Shown in pieces: positions 1 to 12,900 of a stretch of 64,000 bases of DNA. A program made the position numbers and the translations under genes. Below the pieces are notes generated by a model. That model ran no database searches. It was not told where the DNA came from and was given only the letters and a program-made list of their open reading frames with translations. How positions within the stretch are numbered: position 1 is the first letter of the stretch; every line of letters begins with the position of its first letter. The DNA is from Scylla paramamosain (Eukaryota; Arthropoda; Malacostraca; Decapoda; Portunidae), in the NCBI RefSeq assembly GCF_035594125.1, contig NC_087163.1:11814001-11878000 (forward strand), read 5' to 3'.

Positions 1-2261
1 TTTAGTGCTTTATTGCCTATCACGCTCAAAAACACTTAAAAGACGCTTTTCTGGTAATATCACTTTTTTTCTCACATAAAGGTGGTTTCGCATGCAATTT
101 TGAGTTTTTGGTGACTAAGAATGTGAAAAGCACTGAAAATACACGCATTTAGTAAAGTTGTTCTGTTTTTCAATTGAGTGTTATTCATGAGTTTCAGCAT
201 TTTGGAATCTAGGAAATCTCTCCATATACACGAGTATTTGCGTTTTTTGCTTTGTGGTTCTTTTGAACTATAAAACACTCGTTATACACTTTTCTTGCAA
301 TGTCCTTTTGTTTCTCAATATAGTGTTTTGCATGAATTTTCGCGTTTTTTGTAGGTAAAAAGCTCAAAAACACTCAAAATATAGCTTTATGGTAACGTTT
401 TTCTATTTCTTGATATTGGTTCGTTTTCATCCGTTTTAACGTTTTTCTACGTAAAACACTGAGAAGACACGTTTTAAGTAAGTTTGTTTTGGATTCCCAT
501 ATAGAGTGAGTTCCTTATTATTTATCGTTTTTGTGCCTAACATGCTAAAAAACACTTAAAACACAGATTTCTGGTAAGGTCGTTTAATTTCCTCATATTG
601 GAGGTTTTGCATGTACTTTAGGGTGTGGTACATAACAGTCCGAAAAAAAAAGAAGCTGAAATTAACTTTTTTGATAATATTCATTAATCACATAATTGCC
701 CTGAATTTTCCCAGAATTTTGGCATCTCGGTACCTATGAAGATGAATAACAAAAAAAAGAGAAAAAAATCCTATTTATTTTACGTTTTTTTTATATAAAG
801 AGTGTTATTTGTGTGTTTTAGCTTTTTGGTACTTAAGGAACTTAAAAAAAACACTCATAACACACGTTTCTCGTAATGTCCTTTTGTTTCCCAATTATAA
901 TGTTCTTTGCATGTACTTAAGCGTTTTTATAGATAACATGATCAAAACCACTCAAAATATATGTTTTTGGTAATGTTATTCTGTTTCTCCATAAAGTTTG
1001 TTTTGCATGCGTTTTAGCGGTTTGGTATATAAGGGGTTAAAAAATACTTCTTCGTAAAAGTGGGTTTTATTCTCATGTAATGTGATCGTTCTACTTTTTA
1101 GAGCTTTGTTGCATATCACGCTGAAAAACACTCAAAAGACACTTTTTTGGTAATGTCAGTTTTTTTCCCACATGAAGCTATTTTCGCATGTAATTTGGCA
1201 TTTTCGTAACTAAGAATGTGAAAAACACTCAAAATACACAATTTGGTAAGGTAGTTTGGTTTATCGATTAAAAGTGTTATTCATGCATTTCATCATTTTG
1301 GTATGTAAGAAATTTCTCTATATACACGAGTTTTTGCGTTTACTGCCTTGTGGTTCTTTTAAAAGTATAAAACACTCATTTTACACGTTTCTCGTAATGT
1401 CCTTTTGTTTCCTAATATAGAGTGCTTTACATCCATTTTGGCATTTTTTTTGTAGGTAACAAGCTCAAAAACACTCAAAATATATCTTTTTGGTAATGTT
1501 ATTGTATTTCTTTATATAGGATGGTTTGTATCCGCTTTAGCGTTTTTCTACGTAAAACACTGAAAAGACACGTTTTCGGTAATTTTCTTTTGGATTCACA
1601 TATTGACTGACTTCCAAATTATTTGTCTTTTTGGTGCCTACCTAACATGCTGAAAATACTGAAAAGACAGGTTTCTGGTAAAGTCGTTTAACTTCCCTAT
1701 ATAGGTGGCTTTGCATGCACTTGAGGGTTTGGTACATAACAATCCGAAAAAAAAAGCTATAATTAACTTTTACGATAATGTTCTTGTTTCCACATAAATT
1801 CCCTGAATTGTGGCAGAATTTTGGCATCTCGGTACCTATAAAGATGAATAACAAAAAAAAATCCCATTTTCTTATTTTTTATTTATTTATTTATTTTTCT
1901 AAAGAGTGTTATTTGTGGGTTTTAGCTTTTTGGTACGAAAGGAACTTAAAAATCACTCATAATACACGTTTCTCGTAATGTTCTTTCGTTTCCCAAACAT
2001 AAGGTTCTTTACATGTATTTAAGCGTTTTTATAGACAACAAGATCAAAAACACTCAAAATACATGTATTTGTTAATGTAATTCTGTTTCTCCATAAAAGT
2101 ATTTTGTATTTTGCATGCGTTTTAGTGTTTTGGTACGTAAGGAACTGAAAAACACTTAAAGGCAAGTTCTTGGTAAAATTTTGTTTTATTCCCATGTAAT
2201 GTGATTACCTTGGCTTTTAGTGCTTTATTGCGTAACACACTCAAAAACACTGAAAACACAT
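1..2261 (+). repeat. Plus-orientation HOR block
   Basis: Ordinary HOR copies with monomer-10 starts at 804 and 1908 (unit of 1104 bp). M9 landmarks sit near 714 and 1816. The block ends at an orientation switch after AACACTGAAAACA. Its sequence is also closely similar to 55.5-57.48 kb. Confidence 0.88.
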
Positions 2262-2690
2262 GCAAAGCGTCCCATTTAAGGAAATCAAAGACTTTACCAG
2301 AAATCTGTCTTTTGAGTGTTTTTCAGCGTTAGGCACCAAAACGATAAATAATAAGGAACTCACTCTATAAGGGAATCAAAAAAAAAATTACTAAAAACGT
2401 GTCTTTTCCGTGTTTTACGTAGAAAAACGCTAAAACTGATACAAACCAACCATTATCAAGAAGCAGAAAAACATTTAATAAAAATGTATATTTTGAGTGT
2501 TTTTGAGCTTGCTACCTACAAAAAAACGCGAAAATGGATACAAAGCACTCTATATTGGGAAACAAAGTGACATTGCGAGAAAAGTGGATAATGAATGTTT
2601 TATAATTCAAAAAAACCACAAGGCAAAAAACGCAAAAACTCATGAATAACACTCTTAATTGAGAAACAGAGCAACCTTACTAAATGCGTG
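2262..2690 (-). repeat. Inverted island, copy 1
   Basis: About 430 bp in opposite orientation to both flanks. It runs from the start of M8 back to the tail of M3 (reverse complement of M8-start, M7, M6, M5, M4, M3-tail). The exit junction reads TAAATGCGTG then TCAAAAACAC. The flanks repeat part of M1 and M2 on each side, so this is not a simple in-place inversion. The same island recurs near 15.3, 25.5, 29.8 and 57.5 kb, and truncated at 18.1 kb. Confidence 0.87.
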
Positions 2691-3714
2691 TCAAAAACAC
2701 TAAAAGGCAAGTTCTTCGTAAAAGTTGGTTTTATTCCCATTTAATGTGATTGCCCTGCTTTTTAGTGCTTTATTGCCTGACACGCTCAAAAACACTCAAA
2801 GACACTTTTCTGGCAATGTCATTTTTTTTTCCCACATAAAGCTAGTTTCGCATTGAATTTGGGGTTTTGGTAACTAAGAATGTAAAAAAAAAACACTCAA
2901 AATACACGAATTTAGTAAGGTTGTTCTGTATCTTGATTAAGAGTGTTATTCATGAGTTTCAGTATTTTGGTATCTTAGAAACTTCTCCATACAGTCGAGG
3001 TTTGCGTTTTTTGCCTTGTGATTCTGGTGAAACTATAAAATATTCATGATACTTGTTTCTCGTTATGTCCTTTTTTTTCCTTAAATAGAGTGCTTCGCAT
3101 CCATATTCGCGTTTTTTTTTATGTAACAAGCTCAAGAACACACAAAATATATTTTTTGGTAATGTTATTCTATTTCTTCATATTGGTCGGTTTGCATTCA
3201 TTTTAGCGTTTTTCTACGTAAATCTTTTAAAGGACACGTTTCCAGTAATTTTGTTTTGGATTTCCATATAGAGTGACTTTCATATTATTTATCGTTTTGG
3301 TGCCTAACATTCTTTTTGATGCCTTTTGCTTCCCAATATAGAATGCTTTCCATCCATTTTCACGTTTTTTGTAGGTAACAATTTCAAAAACACTCAAAAT
3401 ATACCTTTTTGGTAATGTTATTCTATTTCTTTATTTTGGTTGGTTTGCATCCGTTTTAGCGTTTTCTACGTAAAACACCGAAAAGACACATTTTCAATAA
3501 TTTTGTTTTGGATTCCCATATAGATTGACTTCCTTGGGTTTTATCGTGTTGGTTCCTAACATGCTGAAAAACACTCATAAGACAGTTTTCTGGCAAAGAC
3601 GTTTAATTTCCCTATATAGGTGGGTTTGCATGCAATTTAGGTGTTTGTTACATAACAGTCCGAAAAAAAAACTTTAAATTTAACTTTTTTTGATAATGTT
3701 CTTATTTCATATAA
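2691..3714 (+). repeat. Plus-orientation block with internal M7-to-M4 deletion junction
   Basis: Monomers M1 to M7, then a jump at about 3310-3335 from the M7 word CCTAACATTC straight into the end of M4 (TTTTGCTTCCCAATATAG), followed by M5 to M8. It ends in M8 at an orientation switch (ATATAAT then GATATTACC). The jump is shared with the copies near 14.69, 24.86 and 43.86 kb. Confidence 0.86.
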
Positions 3715-6700
3715 TGATATTACCAAAAAAGTGTCTTTTGAGTGTTTTTGAGCGTGTTAGGCAATAAAGCACTAAAAAGCAGGGCAATGACAATACATGG
3801 GAATAAAAACAACTTTTACCAAGAACTTGCCTTTAAGTGTTTTTGAGCTCATTACATACCAAAACGCTAAAATACATGGAAAACACCTTTTATTGAGAAA
3901 CAAAATAAGATTACCAAAAACATATATTTTGAGTGTTTTTGATCATGTTATCTATAAAAACGCTCAAATACATGCAAAGACCCTTATGTTTGCGAAACGA
4001 AAGGACACTACGAGAAATGTGTATTATAGGTGTTTTTAATTTCCTTAAGTACCAAAAAGCTAAAACCCACAAATAACACTATTTATTTAGAAAAAAAAGT
4101 AAGAAAATGAAAAAAATAGGATTTTTTTTTTTTTTTTGTTATTCATCTTCATATGTACCGAGATGCAAAAATTCTGGGAAAATTCAGGACTTTTATATGA
4201 TAATAGAAAATTATCAAAAAAAGTTAGTTTTAGCTTTTTTGGGACTGTTATGTATTAAACCCTAAAGTGCATCCAAAGACTCCTATTTGAGGAAATTAAA
4301 CGATCTTAACAAAAATTTGTTTTTGAGTGTTTTTCAGCATGTTAGGCACCAAAACGATAAATAATAAGGAACTCACTCTATATGAGAATCCAAAACAAAA
4401 TTGCTGAAAACGTGTTTTTTATGTGTTTTACGTAGAAAAAGCGCTAAAACGGATGCAAACCAACCAATATCAAGAAATAGAAAAACATTACCAAAAAGGT
4501 ATATTTTGAGTGTTTTTGAGCTTGTTACCTACAATAAACGCGAAAATTGATGCAAAAGCACTCTATATTAGAAAACAAAAGGACTTTGCTAGAATAGTAT
4601 ATAATTAGTTTTTTTATAGTTCAAAAGAACCAAAAGGCAAAAAACACAAAAACTCGTGTATTTGGGGAAGGTTCCTAGATACCAAAATACTGAAACTCAT
4701 GAATAACACTCTTAATTGAGAAACAGAACAACCTTACTAAATGTGTGTATTTTGAGTGCTTTTCACATTCTTAGTTACCAAAACCCCAAATTGCATGCTA
4801 AACAACCTTTATGTGAGAAAAAAATGACATTACCAGAAAAGTGTCTTCTAAGTGTTTTTGAGCGTGATAGGCAATAAAACACTAAAAAGCAGGGCAATCA
4901 TATTACATTGGAATAACACCAATTTATACCAAAAACTTGCGTTTAAGTGTTTTGATCTCCTTATATACCAAATCGCTAAAACGCATGGAAAACAAACTTT
5001 ATGGAGAAACAGAACAACATTACCAAAAAATTGTATTTTGAATGTTTTTGATCATGTTATCTACAAAAACGCTTAAATACATGCAAAGAACATTATATTT
5101 GGGAAACAAAAGGACATTACGAGAAACTTGTATTATGTGTGTTTTTTTTTATTTCCTTAAGTACCAAAAAGCTAAAACCCACAAATAAAATTCTTTATTT
5201 GGAAAATAAAAAAATAAAAAAATAAAAAAATAAGAATATTTAATTTTTTTTTTTCATATTCATAGGTACCGAGATGCCAAAATTCTGGCAATGAAAGAAT
5301 ATTATCAAAAAAGTTAATTTCAGCTTTTTTTTCGGACTGTTATGTACCAAACCCTAAAGTGCATGCAAAGCCTCCTATAATAGGAAATTAAACGACCTTA
5401 CCAGAAATCTGTGTTTTGAGTGATTTTTTTAGCATGTTAGGCAGTAAAACGATAAATAATAAGGAACTCACTCTATATGGAAATCCAAAACAAAGTTACT
5501 GAAAAGGTATCTTTTCAGTGTTTTATGTAGAAAAACGCTAAAACGGATGCAAAGCAACCAATATCAAGAAATTGAAAAACGTTACTAAAAAGATATATTT
5601 TGAGTGTTTTTAGCTTGTTACAAAATACGCAAAAATTAATGCAAAGCACTCTATATTGGGAAACAAAAGGACATTGCAAGAAAAGTGTATAATGAGTGTT
5701 TTATAGTTCAAAAGAACCATAAGGCAAAAAACGCAAAATCTCGTGTGTATGGAGATGTTTCCTAGATACAAAAATGCTAAAACTCATGTATAACACTCTT
5801 AATTGAGAAACAGAACAACCTTAACAAATGCGTGTATTTTGAGTGCTTTTCATATTCTTAGTTACCAAAGTCGAAATTGCATGCGAAAATAGATTTGTGG
5901 GAAAAAAAAACTTTACCAGAAAAATGTCTTTTGAGTGTTTTTGAGCGTGATAGGCAATAAAGCACTAAAAAGGAGGGCAATCACATTACATTGGAGGAAA
6001 ACGCATTTTTACCAAGAACTTGCCTTTAAGTATTTTTGAGCTCCTTATATAACAAAACAATAAAACGCATGCAAAACACTCTTTATATTTAAACAGAATA
6101 ACATTACCAAAAACATGTATTTTGAGTGTTTTTCATCATGTTACCAATAAAAACGCTTAAATACATGCAAAGAACACTATTTTTGGGAAATGAAAGAAGA
6201 TTACGTGAAACGTGTATTATGAGTGTTTTTAAGTTCATTAATTACCAAAAAGGTAAAAGCCAAAAATAACACTTTTTATTGAGAAACAATAAATAAAAAA
6301 AGATACAATATTTTTTTTCTTTCGAATTCATATTCACAGGTACCGAAATGCCAAAATTCGGGCAAAATTCAGGAAATTATGTGAAATAAGATCATTATCA
6401 AAAAAGTTATATTTAGTTTTTTTTTTCGGACTGTTATGTACCCAACCCCTAAAGTGCATGCAAAGCCACCTATATGGGGAAATTAAACGTCTTTGCCAGA
6501 AAACGGTCTTATGAGTGTTTTTCAGCATGTTACGAACCAACACGATAAATAACATGGAAGTCAATCTATATGGGAATCCAAAACAAAATTACTAAAAAAC
6601 GTGTCTTTTCGGTGTTTTACGTAGAAAAACGCTAAAACGGATGCAAACCAACCAATATGACGAAATAAAATAACATTACCAAAAAGGTATATTTTGAGTG

Positions 6701-8006
6701 TATTTGAAATTGTTACCTACAAAAAACGCGAAAATGAATGGAAAGCATTGGGAAGCATTGGGAAGCAAAAGGACATTACGAGAAACGTGTATAATGAGTG
6801 TTTTAGAGTTTCACAAGAATTACAAGGCAAAAAACGCAAAAACTCTTGTATATAGAGAAGTTTCTTACATTCCAAAATGCTGAAAATCTGGAACAACACT
6901 TTTAATTGAGAAACTGAACAATCTTACTAAATGCGTGTAATTTGCGTGCTTTTCACATTCTTGGTTACGAAAACCCCAAATTGCATGCGAAACCAGCTTT
7001 ATGAGGGAAAAAAATGACATTACCAGAAAAATGTCTTTTGTGTGTTTTCAGCGTGTTAGGCAATAAAGCACTAAAAAGCAGTGGAATTACATTACATTGG
7101 AATAAAACCAATTTTTAACAAGAACTTGTCTTTAAGTGTATTTGAGCTTCTTATATACCAAAACACTAAAATGCATGGAAAATACACTTTATGGTGAAAC
7201 AGAATAACATTACCAAAAACATGTATTTTGAGTGTTTTTGATCATGTTACCAATAAAAACGCTTAAATACATGCAAAAAACGCTATTTTTGGGAAATGAA
7301 AGGACATTACGAGAAACGTGTATTATGAGTGTTTTTAAGTTCATTAAGTACGAAAAAGCTAATAGCCACAAATTACACTCTTTATTGAGAAAAAAATAAA
7401 TAAAAAAAATACCATATTTTTTTTCATTCTTATTCATCTTCACAGGTAACGAGGTGCCAAAATTCGGGCAAAGTTCAGGAAATTATATGAAATAAGAACA
7501 TTATCAAAAAAGTTAAATTTAGCTTTTTTTTTTCAGACTCTTATGTACCAAACCCTTAAAGTGCACGGAAAGCCACCTATATGGGGAAATTAAACGTCTT
7601 TGCCAAAAAACTGTCTTATGAGTGTTTTTCAGCATGTTAGGAACCAACACGATAAAACCCAAGAAAGTCAATCTATATAGAAATCCAAAAACAAAATTAC
7701 TGAAAACGTGTCTTTTCGGTGTTTTACGTAGAAAACGCTAAAATGGATGCGAACCAACCAAAATGAAGAAATTGAATAACATTACCTAAAAGGTATATTT
7801 TGAGTTTTTGAAATTATTACCTACAAAAAACGCGAAAATGGATGGAAAGCATTCTATATTGGGAAGGAAATTGACATTACGAGAAACGAGTATAATGAGT
7901 GTTTTATAGTTTCATAAGAACCACAAGGCAAAAACCGCAAAAACTCGTGTATATAAAGAAGTTTCTTACATTCCAAAATGCTGAAACTCATGAATTAGAC
8001 TTTTAA

Positions 8007-9995
8007 TTGAGAAACAGAAGTATCTTATCAAATGTGAGTTTTTTTTAGTGTTTTTCACATTCTTAGTTACGAAAATCCGAAATTACAAGCGAAACTAGTT
8101 TTATGTGGGAAAAAATGACATTACCAGAAAAGTGTCTTTTGAGTGTTTTAGAGCGTGATATGCAACAAAGCACTAAAAAGCAGAACAATCACATTACATG
8201 GGAATAAAACAAACTTTTACCAAAAACATGCCTTTAAGTGTTTTTGACTCCTTACATAAGAAAACGTTAAAACACATGCAAAACATAATATAAACACATG
8301 CAAAATATATATATAAATTTTTTTTTGTTGTTATTCATCTTCACAGGTACCGAGATGCTAGAATTCTGGCAAAATTCAGGGAAATATCGTAAAGAAAAAA
8401 AATTAACCCAAAAAAAAAAATTTAGCTTTTTTCCGCAGTTATGTAACAAACTGAAGTGCATGCAAAGCCACCTTTATGGGAAAATTACACGACTTTACCA
8501 TAAACCTGTACCAGAAGCAATTTCAACAGTATTACTGAAAACGAGTCTTTTCGGAGATTTACAAAGAAAAACGCTAAAACGGATGCAAACCAACCAATAT
8601 GAAGAAGTAGAATAACATTACCAAAAATATATATTTTGAGTGTTTTTAAGCGTGTTACCTACAAAAAAATGCAAAAATGGATGGAAAGCACTCTATATTA
8701 GGAAACAAAAGAACATTACGAGAAATGAGGAAAAATGAGTGTTTAATAGTTTCACAAGAACCACAAGGCAATAAACGCAAAAACTCGTGTATATAGAGAA
8801 GTTTCTTACATACCAAAATGATGAAATGCAGGAATAACACTTTTTATCGAGAAACAGAACTACCTTAACAAATTGTATATTTTGAGTGTTTTTCACATTC
8901 TTAGTTACCAAAACCCCAAATTCCATGCGAAACTAGCTTGATGTGGGAAAAAAATAATATTACCAGAAAATGTCTTTCGAGTGTTTTTGAGCGTGTTAGG
9001 CAATAAACCACTAAAAAGCAGTGCAATCACATTACATAGGAATAAAAACCAACTTTTACCAAGAACTTGCCTTTAGGTGTTTTTGAGCTCATTACATACC
9101 AAAACGCTAAAACGCATGCAAAACACCTTTTATGTACAAACACAATAACATAACCAAAAACATGTATTTTGAGTGTTTTTGATCATGTTATCTATAAAAA
9201 CGCTTAAATACATGCAAAGAACCTTATTGGGAAACGAAAGGACATTACGAGAAATATGTATTATGAGTGTTTTTTAGTTCCTTAAGTACCAAAAAGCTAA
9301 AACCCACAAATAACACTCTTTATTTAGAAAAATAAATAAAAAAAATTAAAAATTTGATATTTTTTTTGTTGTTGTTCATCTTCATAGGTACCAAGATGCC
9401 AAAATTTTGGCAAAAATTCCGGGCTATAATATGATAAAAGAAAATTATCAAAAAAGTTAATTTTAGGTTTTTTTTCGGACTGTTATATACCAAACCCTAA
9501 ATTGCATGCAAAGCCTCCTATATGAGGAAATTAAACGACCTTCAAAGAAATCTGTGTTTTGAGTGTTTTTTTTTCAGAATGTTAGGCCAAAAAGAATAAA
9601 TAAATAAGGAACTCACTCTATATGGGAATTCAAAACAAAATTAATGAAAACGTGTCTTCTCAGTGTTTTACGTAGAAAACCGTAAAACGGTTGCAAACCA
9701 ACTAATATAAAAAAAATAGAAAAACATTACCAAAAAGGTATATTTTGAGTTTTTTTGAGCTTGTTACCTACAAATAATATGAAAATTGATGCAAAGCACT
9801 CTATATTAGGAAAAAAAAGAACATTGCAAGAAAAGTGTATAATGAGTGTTTTATAGTTCAAAAGAACCAAAAGGCAAAAAACGCAAAAACATGTGAATAT
9901 GGAGAAGTTTCCTATATACCAAAATGCTGAAACTCATGAATAACATTCCTAATTGAGAAACAGAACAACCTTACTAAATTTGATATTTTGAGAGC
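8007..9995 (-). repeat. Spacer between the inverted-repeat arms
   Basis: About 2.0 kb of ordinary minus-orientation satellite present once between the arms. It contains a shortened subtype-D HOR (M9 near 8343, the M6/M7 fusion at 8511-8538, and a run of M5 to M1) and a second M9 near 9386. The left boundary is seamless: the monomer crossing 8006 continues normally as ATTGAGAAACAG. The right boundary is an abrupt flip. M10 and M11 are missing near 8290, where an ACACATGCAAAA-like motif is doubled. Confidence 0.85.
8511..8538 (-). repeat. Subtype-D M6/M7 fusion, copy 1
   Basis: Reversed M7 is cut after ACCTGTACCAGAAG and joins CAATTTCAACAGTATTACTG of M6. Most of M7 and the end of M6 are missing. 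It lies in the palindrome spacer. Confidence 0.8.
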
Positions 9996-12900
9996 TTAAA
10001 AGTCTAATTCATGAGTTTCAGCATTTTGGAATGTAAGAAACTTCTTTATATACACGAGTTTTTGCGGTTTTTGCCTTGTGGTTCTTATGAAACTATAAAA
10101 CACTCATTATACTCGTTTCTCGTAATGTCAATTTCCTTCCCAATATAGAATGCTTTCCATCCATTTTCGCGTTTTTTGTAGGTAATAATTTCAAAAACTC
10201 AAAATATACCTTTTAGGTAATGTTATTCAATTTCTTCATTTTGGTTGGTTCGCATCCGTTTTAGCGTTTTCTACGTAAAACACCGAAAAGACACGTTTTC
10301 AGTAATTTTGTTTTTGGATTCCTATATAGATTGACTTTCTTGGGTTTTATCGTGTTGGTTCCTAACATGCTGAAAAACACTCATAAGACAGTTTTTTGGC
10401 AAAGACGTTTAATTTCCCCATATAGGTGGCTTTCCGTGCACTTTAAGGGTTTGGTACATAAGAGTCTGAAAAAAAAAGCTAAATTTAACTTTTTTGATAA
10501 TGTTCTTATTTCATATAATTTCCTGAACTTTGCCCGAATTTTGGCACCTCGTTACCTGTGAAGATGAATAAGAATGAAAAAAAATATGGTATTTTTTTTA
10601 TTTATTTTTTTCTCAATAAAGAGTGTAATTTGTGGCTATTAGCTTTTTCGTACTTAATGAACTTAAAAACACTCATAATACACGTTTCTCGTAATGTCCT
10701 TTCATTTCCCAAAAATAGCGTTTTTTGCATGTATTTAAGCGTTTTTATTGGTAACATGATCAAAAACACTCAAAATACATGTTTTTGGTAATGTTATTCT
10801 GTTTCACCATAAAGTGTATTTTCCATGCATTTTAGTGTTTTGGTATATAAGAAGCTCAAATACACTTAAAGACAAGTTCTTGTTAAAAATTGGTTTTATT
10901 CCAATGTAATGTAATTCCCCTGCTTTTTAGTGCTTTATTGCCTAACACGCTGAAAACACACAAAAGACATTTTTCTGGTAATGTCATTTTTTTCCCACAT
11001 AAAGCTGGTTTCGCATGCAATTTGGGGTTTTCGTAACCAAGAATGTGAAAAGCACGCAAATTACACGCATTTAGTAAGATTGTTCAGTTTCTCAATTAAA
11101 AGTGTTGTTCCAGATTTTCAGCATTTTGGAATGTAAGAAACTTCTCTATATACAAGAGTTTTTGCGTTTTTTGCCTTGTAATTCTTGTGAAACTCTAAAA
11201 CACTCATTATACACGTTTCTCGTAATGTCCTTTTGCTTCCCAATGCTTCCCAATGCTTTCCATACATTTTCGCGTTTTTTGTAGGTAACAATTTCAAATA
11301 CACTCAAAATATACCTTTTTGGTAATGTTATTTTATTTCGTCATATCGGTTGGTTTGCATCCGTTTTAGCGTTTTTCTACGTAAAACACCGAAAAGACAC
11401 GTTTTTTAGTAATTTTGTTTTGGATTCCCATATAGATTGACTTCCATGTTATTTATCGTGTTGGTTCGTAACATGCTGAAAAACACTCATAAGACCGTTT
11501 TCTGGCAAAGACGTTTAATTTCCCCATATAGGTGGCTTTGCATGCACTTTAGGGGTTGGGTACATAACAGTCCGAAAAAAAAAACTAAATATAACTTTTT
11601 TGATAATGATCTTATTTCACATAATTTCCTGAATTTTGCCCGAATTTTGGCATTTCGGTACCTGTGAATATGAATTCGAAAGAAAAAAAAATATTGTATC
11701 TTTTTTTATTTATTGTTTCTCAATAAAAAGTGTTATTAGTGGCTTTTACCTTTTTGGTAATTAATGAACTTAAAAACACTCATAATACACGTTTCTCGTA
11801 ATCTTCTTTCATTTCCCAAAAATAGTGTTCTTTGCATGTATTTAAGCGTTTTTATTGGTAACATGATCAAAAACACTCAAAATACATGTTTTTGGTAATG
11901 TTATTCTGTTTAAATATAAAGAGTGTTTTGCATGCGTTTTATTGTTTTGTTATATAAGGAGCTCAAAAATACTTAAAGGCAAGTTCTTAATAAAAATGCG
12001 TTTTCCTCCAATGTAATGTGATTGCCCTCCTTTTTAGTGCTTTATTGCCTATCACGCTCAAAAACACTCAAAAGACATTTTTCTGGTAAAGTTTTTTTTT
12101 TTCCCACAAATCTATTTTCGCATGCAATTTCGACTTTGGTAACTAAGAATATGAAAAGCACTCAAAATACACGCATTTGTTAAGGTTGTTCTGTTTCTCA
12201 ATTAAGAGTGTTATACATGAGTTTTAGCATTTTTGTATCTAGGAAACATCTCCATACACACGAGATTTTGCGTTTTTTGCCTTGTGGTTCTTTTGAACTA
12301 TAAAACACTCATTATACACTTTTCTTGCAATGTCCTTTTGTTTCCCAATATAGAGTGCTTTGCATTAATTTTTGCGTATTTTGTAACAAGCTAAAAACAC
12401 TCAAAATATATCTTTTTAGTAACGTTTTTGTAATTTCTTGATATTGGTTGCTTTGCATCCGTTTTAGCGTTTTTCTACATAAAACACTGAAAAGACACCT
12501 TTTCAGTAACTTTGTTTTGGATTTCCATATAGAGTGAGTTCCTTATTATTTATCGTTTTACTGCCTAACATGCTAAAAAAATCACTTAAAATACAGATTT
12601 CTGGTAAGGTCATTTAATTTCCTATTATAGGAGGCTTTGCATGCACTTTAGGGTTTGGTACACAACAGTCCGAAAAAAAAAAGCTGAAATTAACTTTTTT
12701 GATAATATTCTTTCATTGCCAGAATTTTGGCATCTCGGTACCTATGAATATGAAAAAAAAAATTAAATATTCTTATTTTTTTATTTTTTTATTTTTTTAT
12801 TTTCCAAATAAAGAATTTTATTTGTGGGTTTTAGCTTTTTGGTACTTAAGGAAATAAAAAAAAACACACATAATACAAGTTTCTCGTAATGTCCTTTTGT

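Larger units (their letters stand above)
1..8006 (+). repeat. Left arm of giant inverted repeat
   Basis: This arm is the reverse complement of about 9996-18009. Matching landmarks have coordinate sums of 18009 (72-278 with 17731-17937), 18008 (1642-1854 with 16154-16366), 18006 (4852-5076 with 12930-13154), 18004 (3797-4039 with 13965-14207) and 18001 (7210-7443 with 10558-10791, whose 77-codon translations are identical). Net indel drift is about 8 bp over 8 kb, and spot comparison shows only scattered substitutions. The match includes three internal orientation switches (2261, 2690, 3714), so both arms descend from one already rearranged copy. Position 1 still matches about 18008, so the arm may continue outside the window. 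Confidence 0.93.
3715..9995 (-). repeat. Minus-orientation HOR block reaching the palindrome junction
   Basis: Complete units are 4078-5187, 5188-6270 and 6271-7376 (1110, 1083 and 1106 bp), counted from the M10/M9 boundary. The unit from 7377 lacks M10-M11 near 8290. The first part is colinear with 20.68-24.85 kb. From about 6.3 kb the units are subtype B (TTGGTTCC form of M7, CCTGTGAA form of M9). The end at 9995/9996 is the fold-back junction. Confidence 0.88.

Noticed and set aside
10247..10257. GGTTCGCATCC resembling a tRNA B box
   Set aside because: A single diverged copy (usual monomers read GGTTTGCATCC). No A box at the right distance and no cloverleaf could be drawn.
10558..10791. 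Recurrent 70-80 codon hydrophobic frame across M9-M10-M11 (also 7210-7443, 24187-24414, 44302-44520, 54826-55065)
   Set aside because: Its similarity reflects recent repeat duplication. Other copies of the same HOR segment have frameshifts or stops, and no start context or coding signature is evident. A dN/dS test over all copies would settle it.
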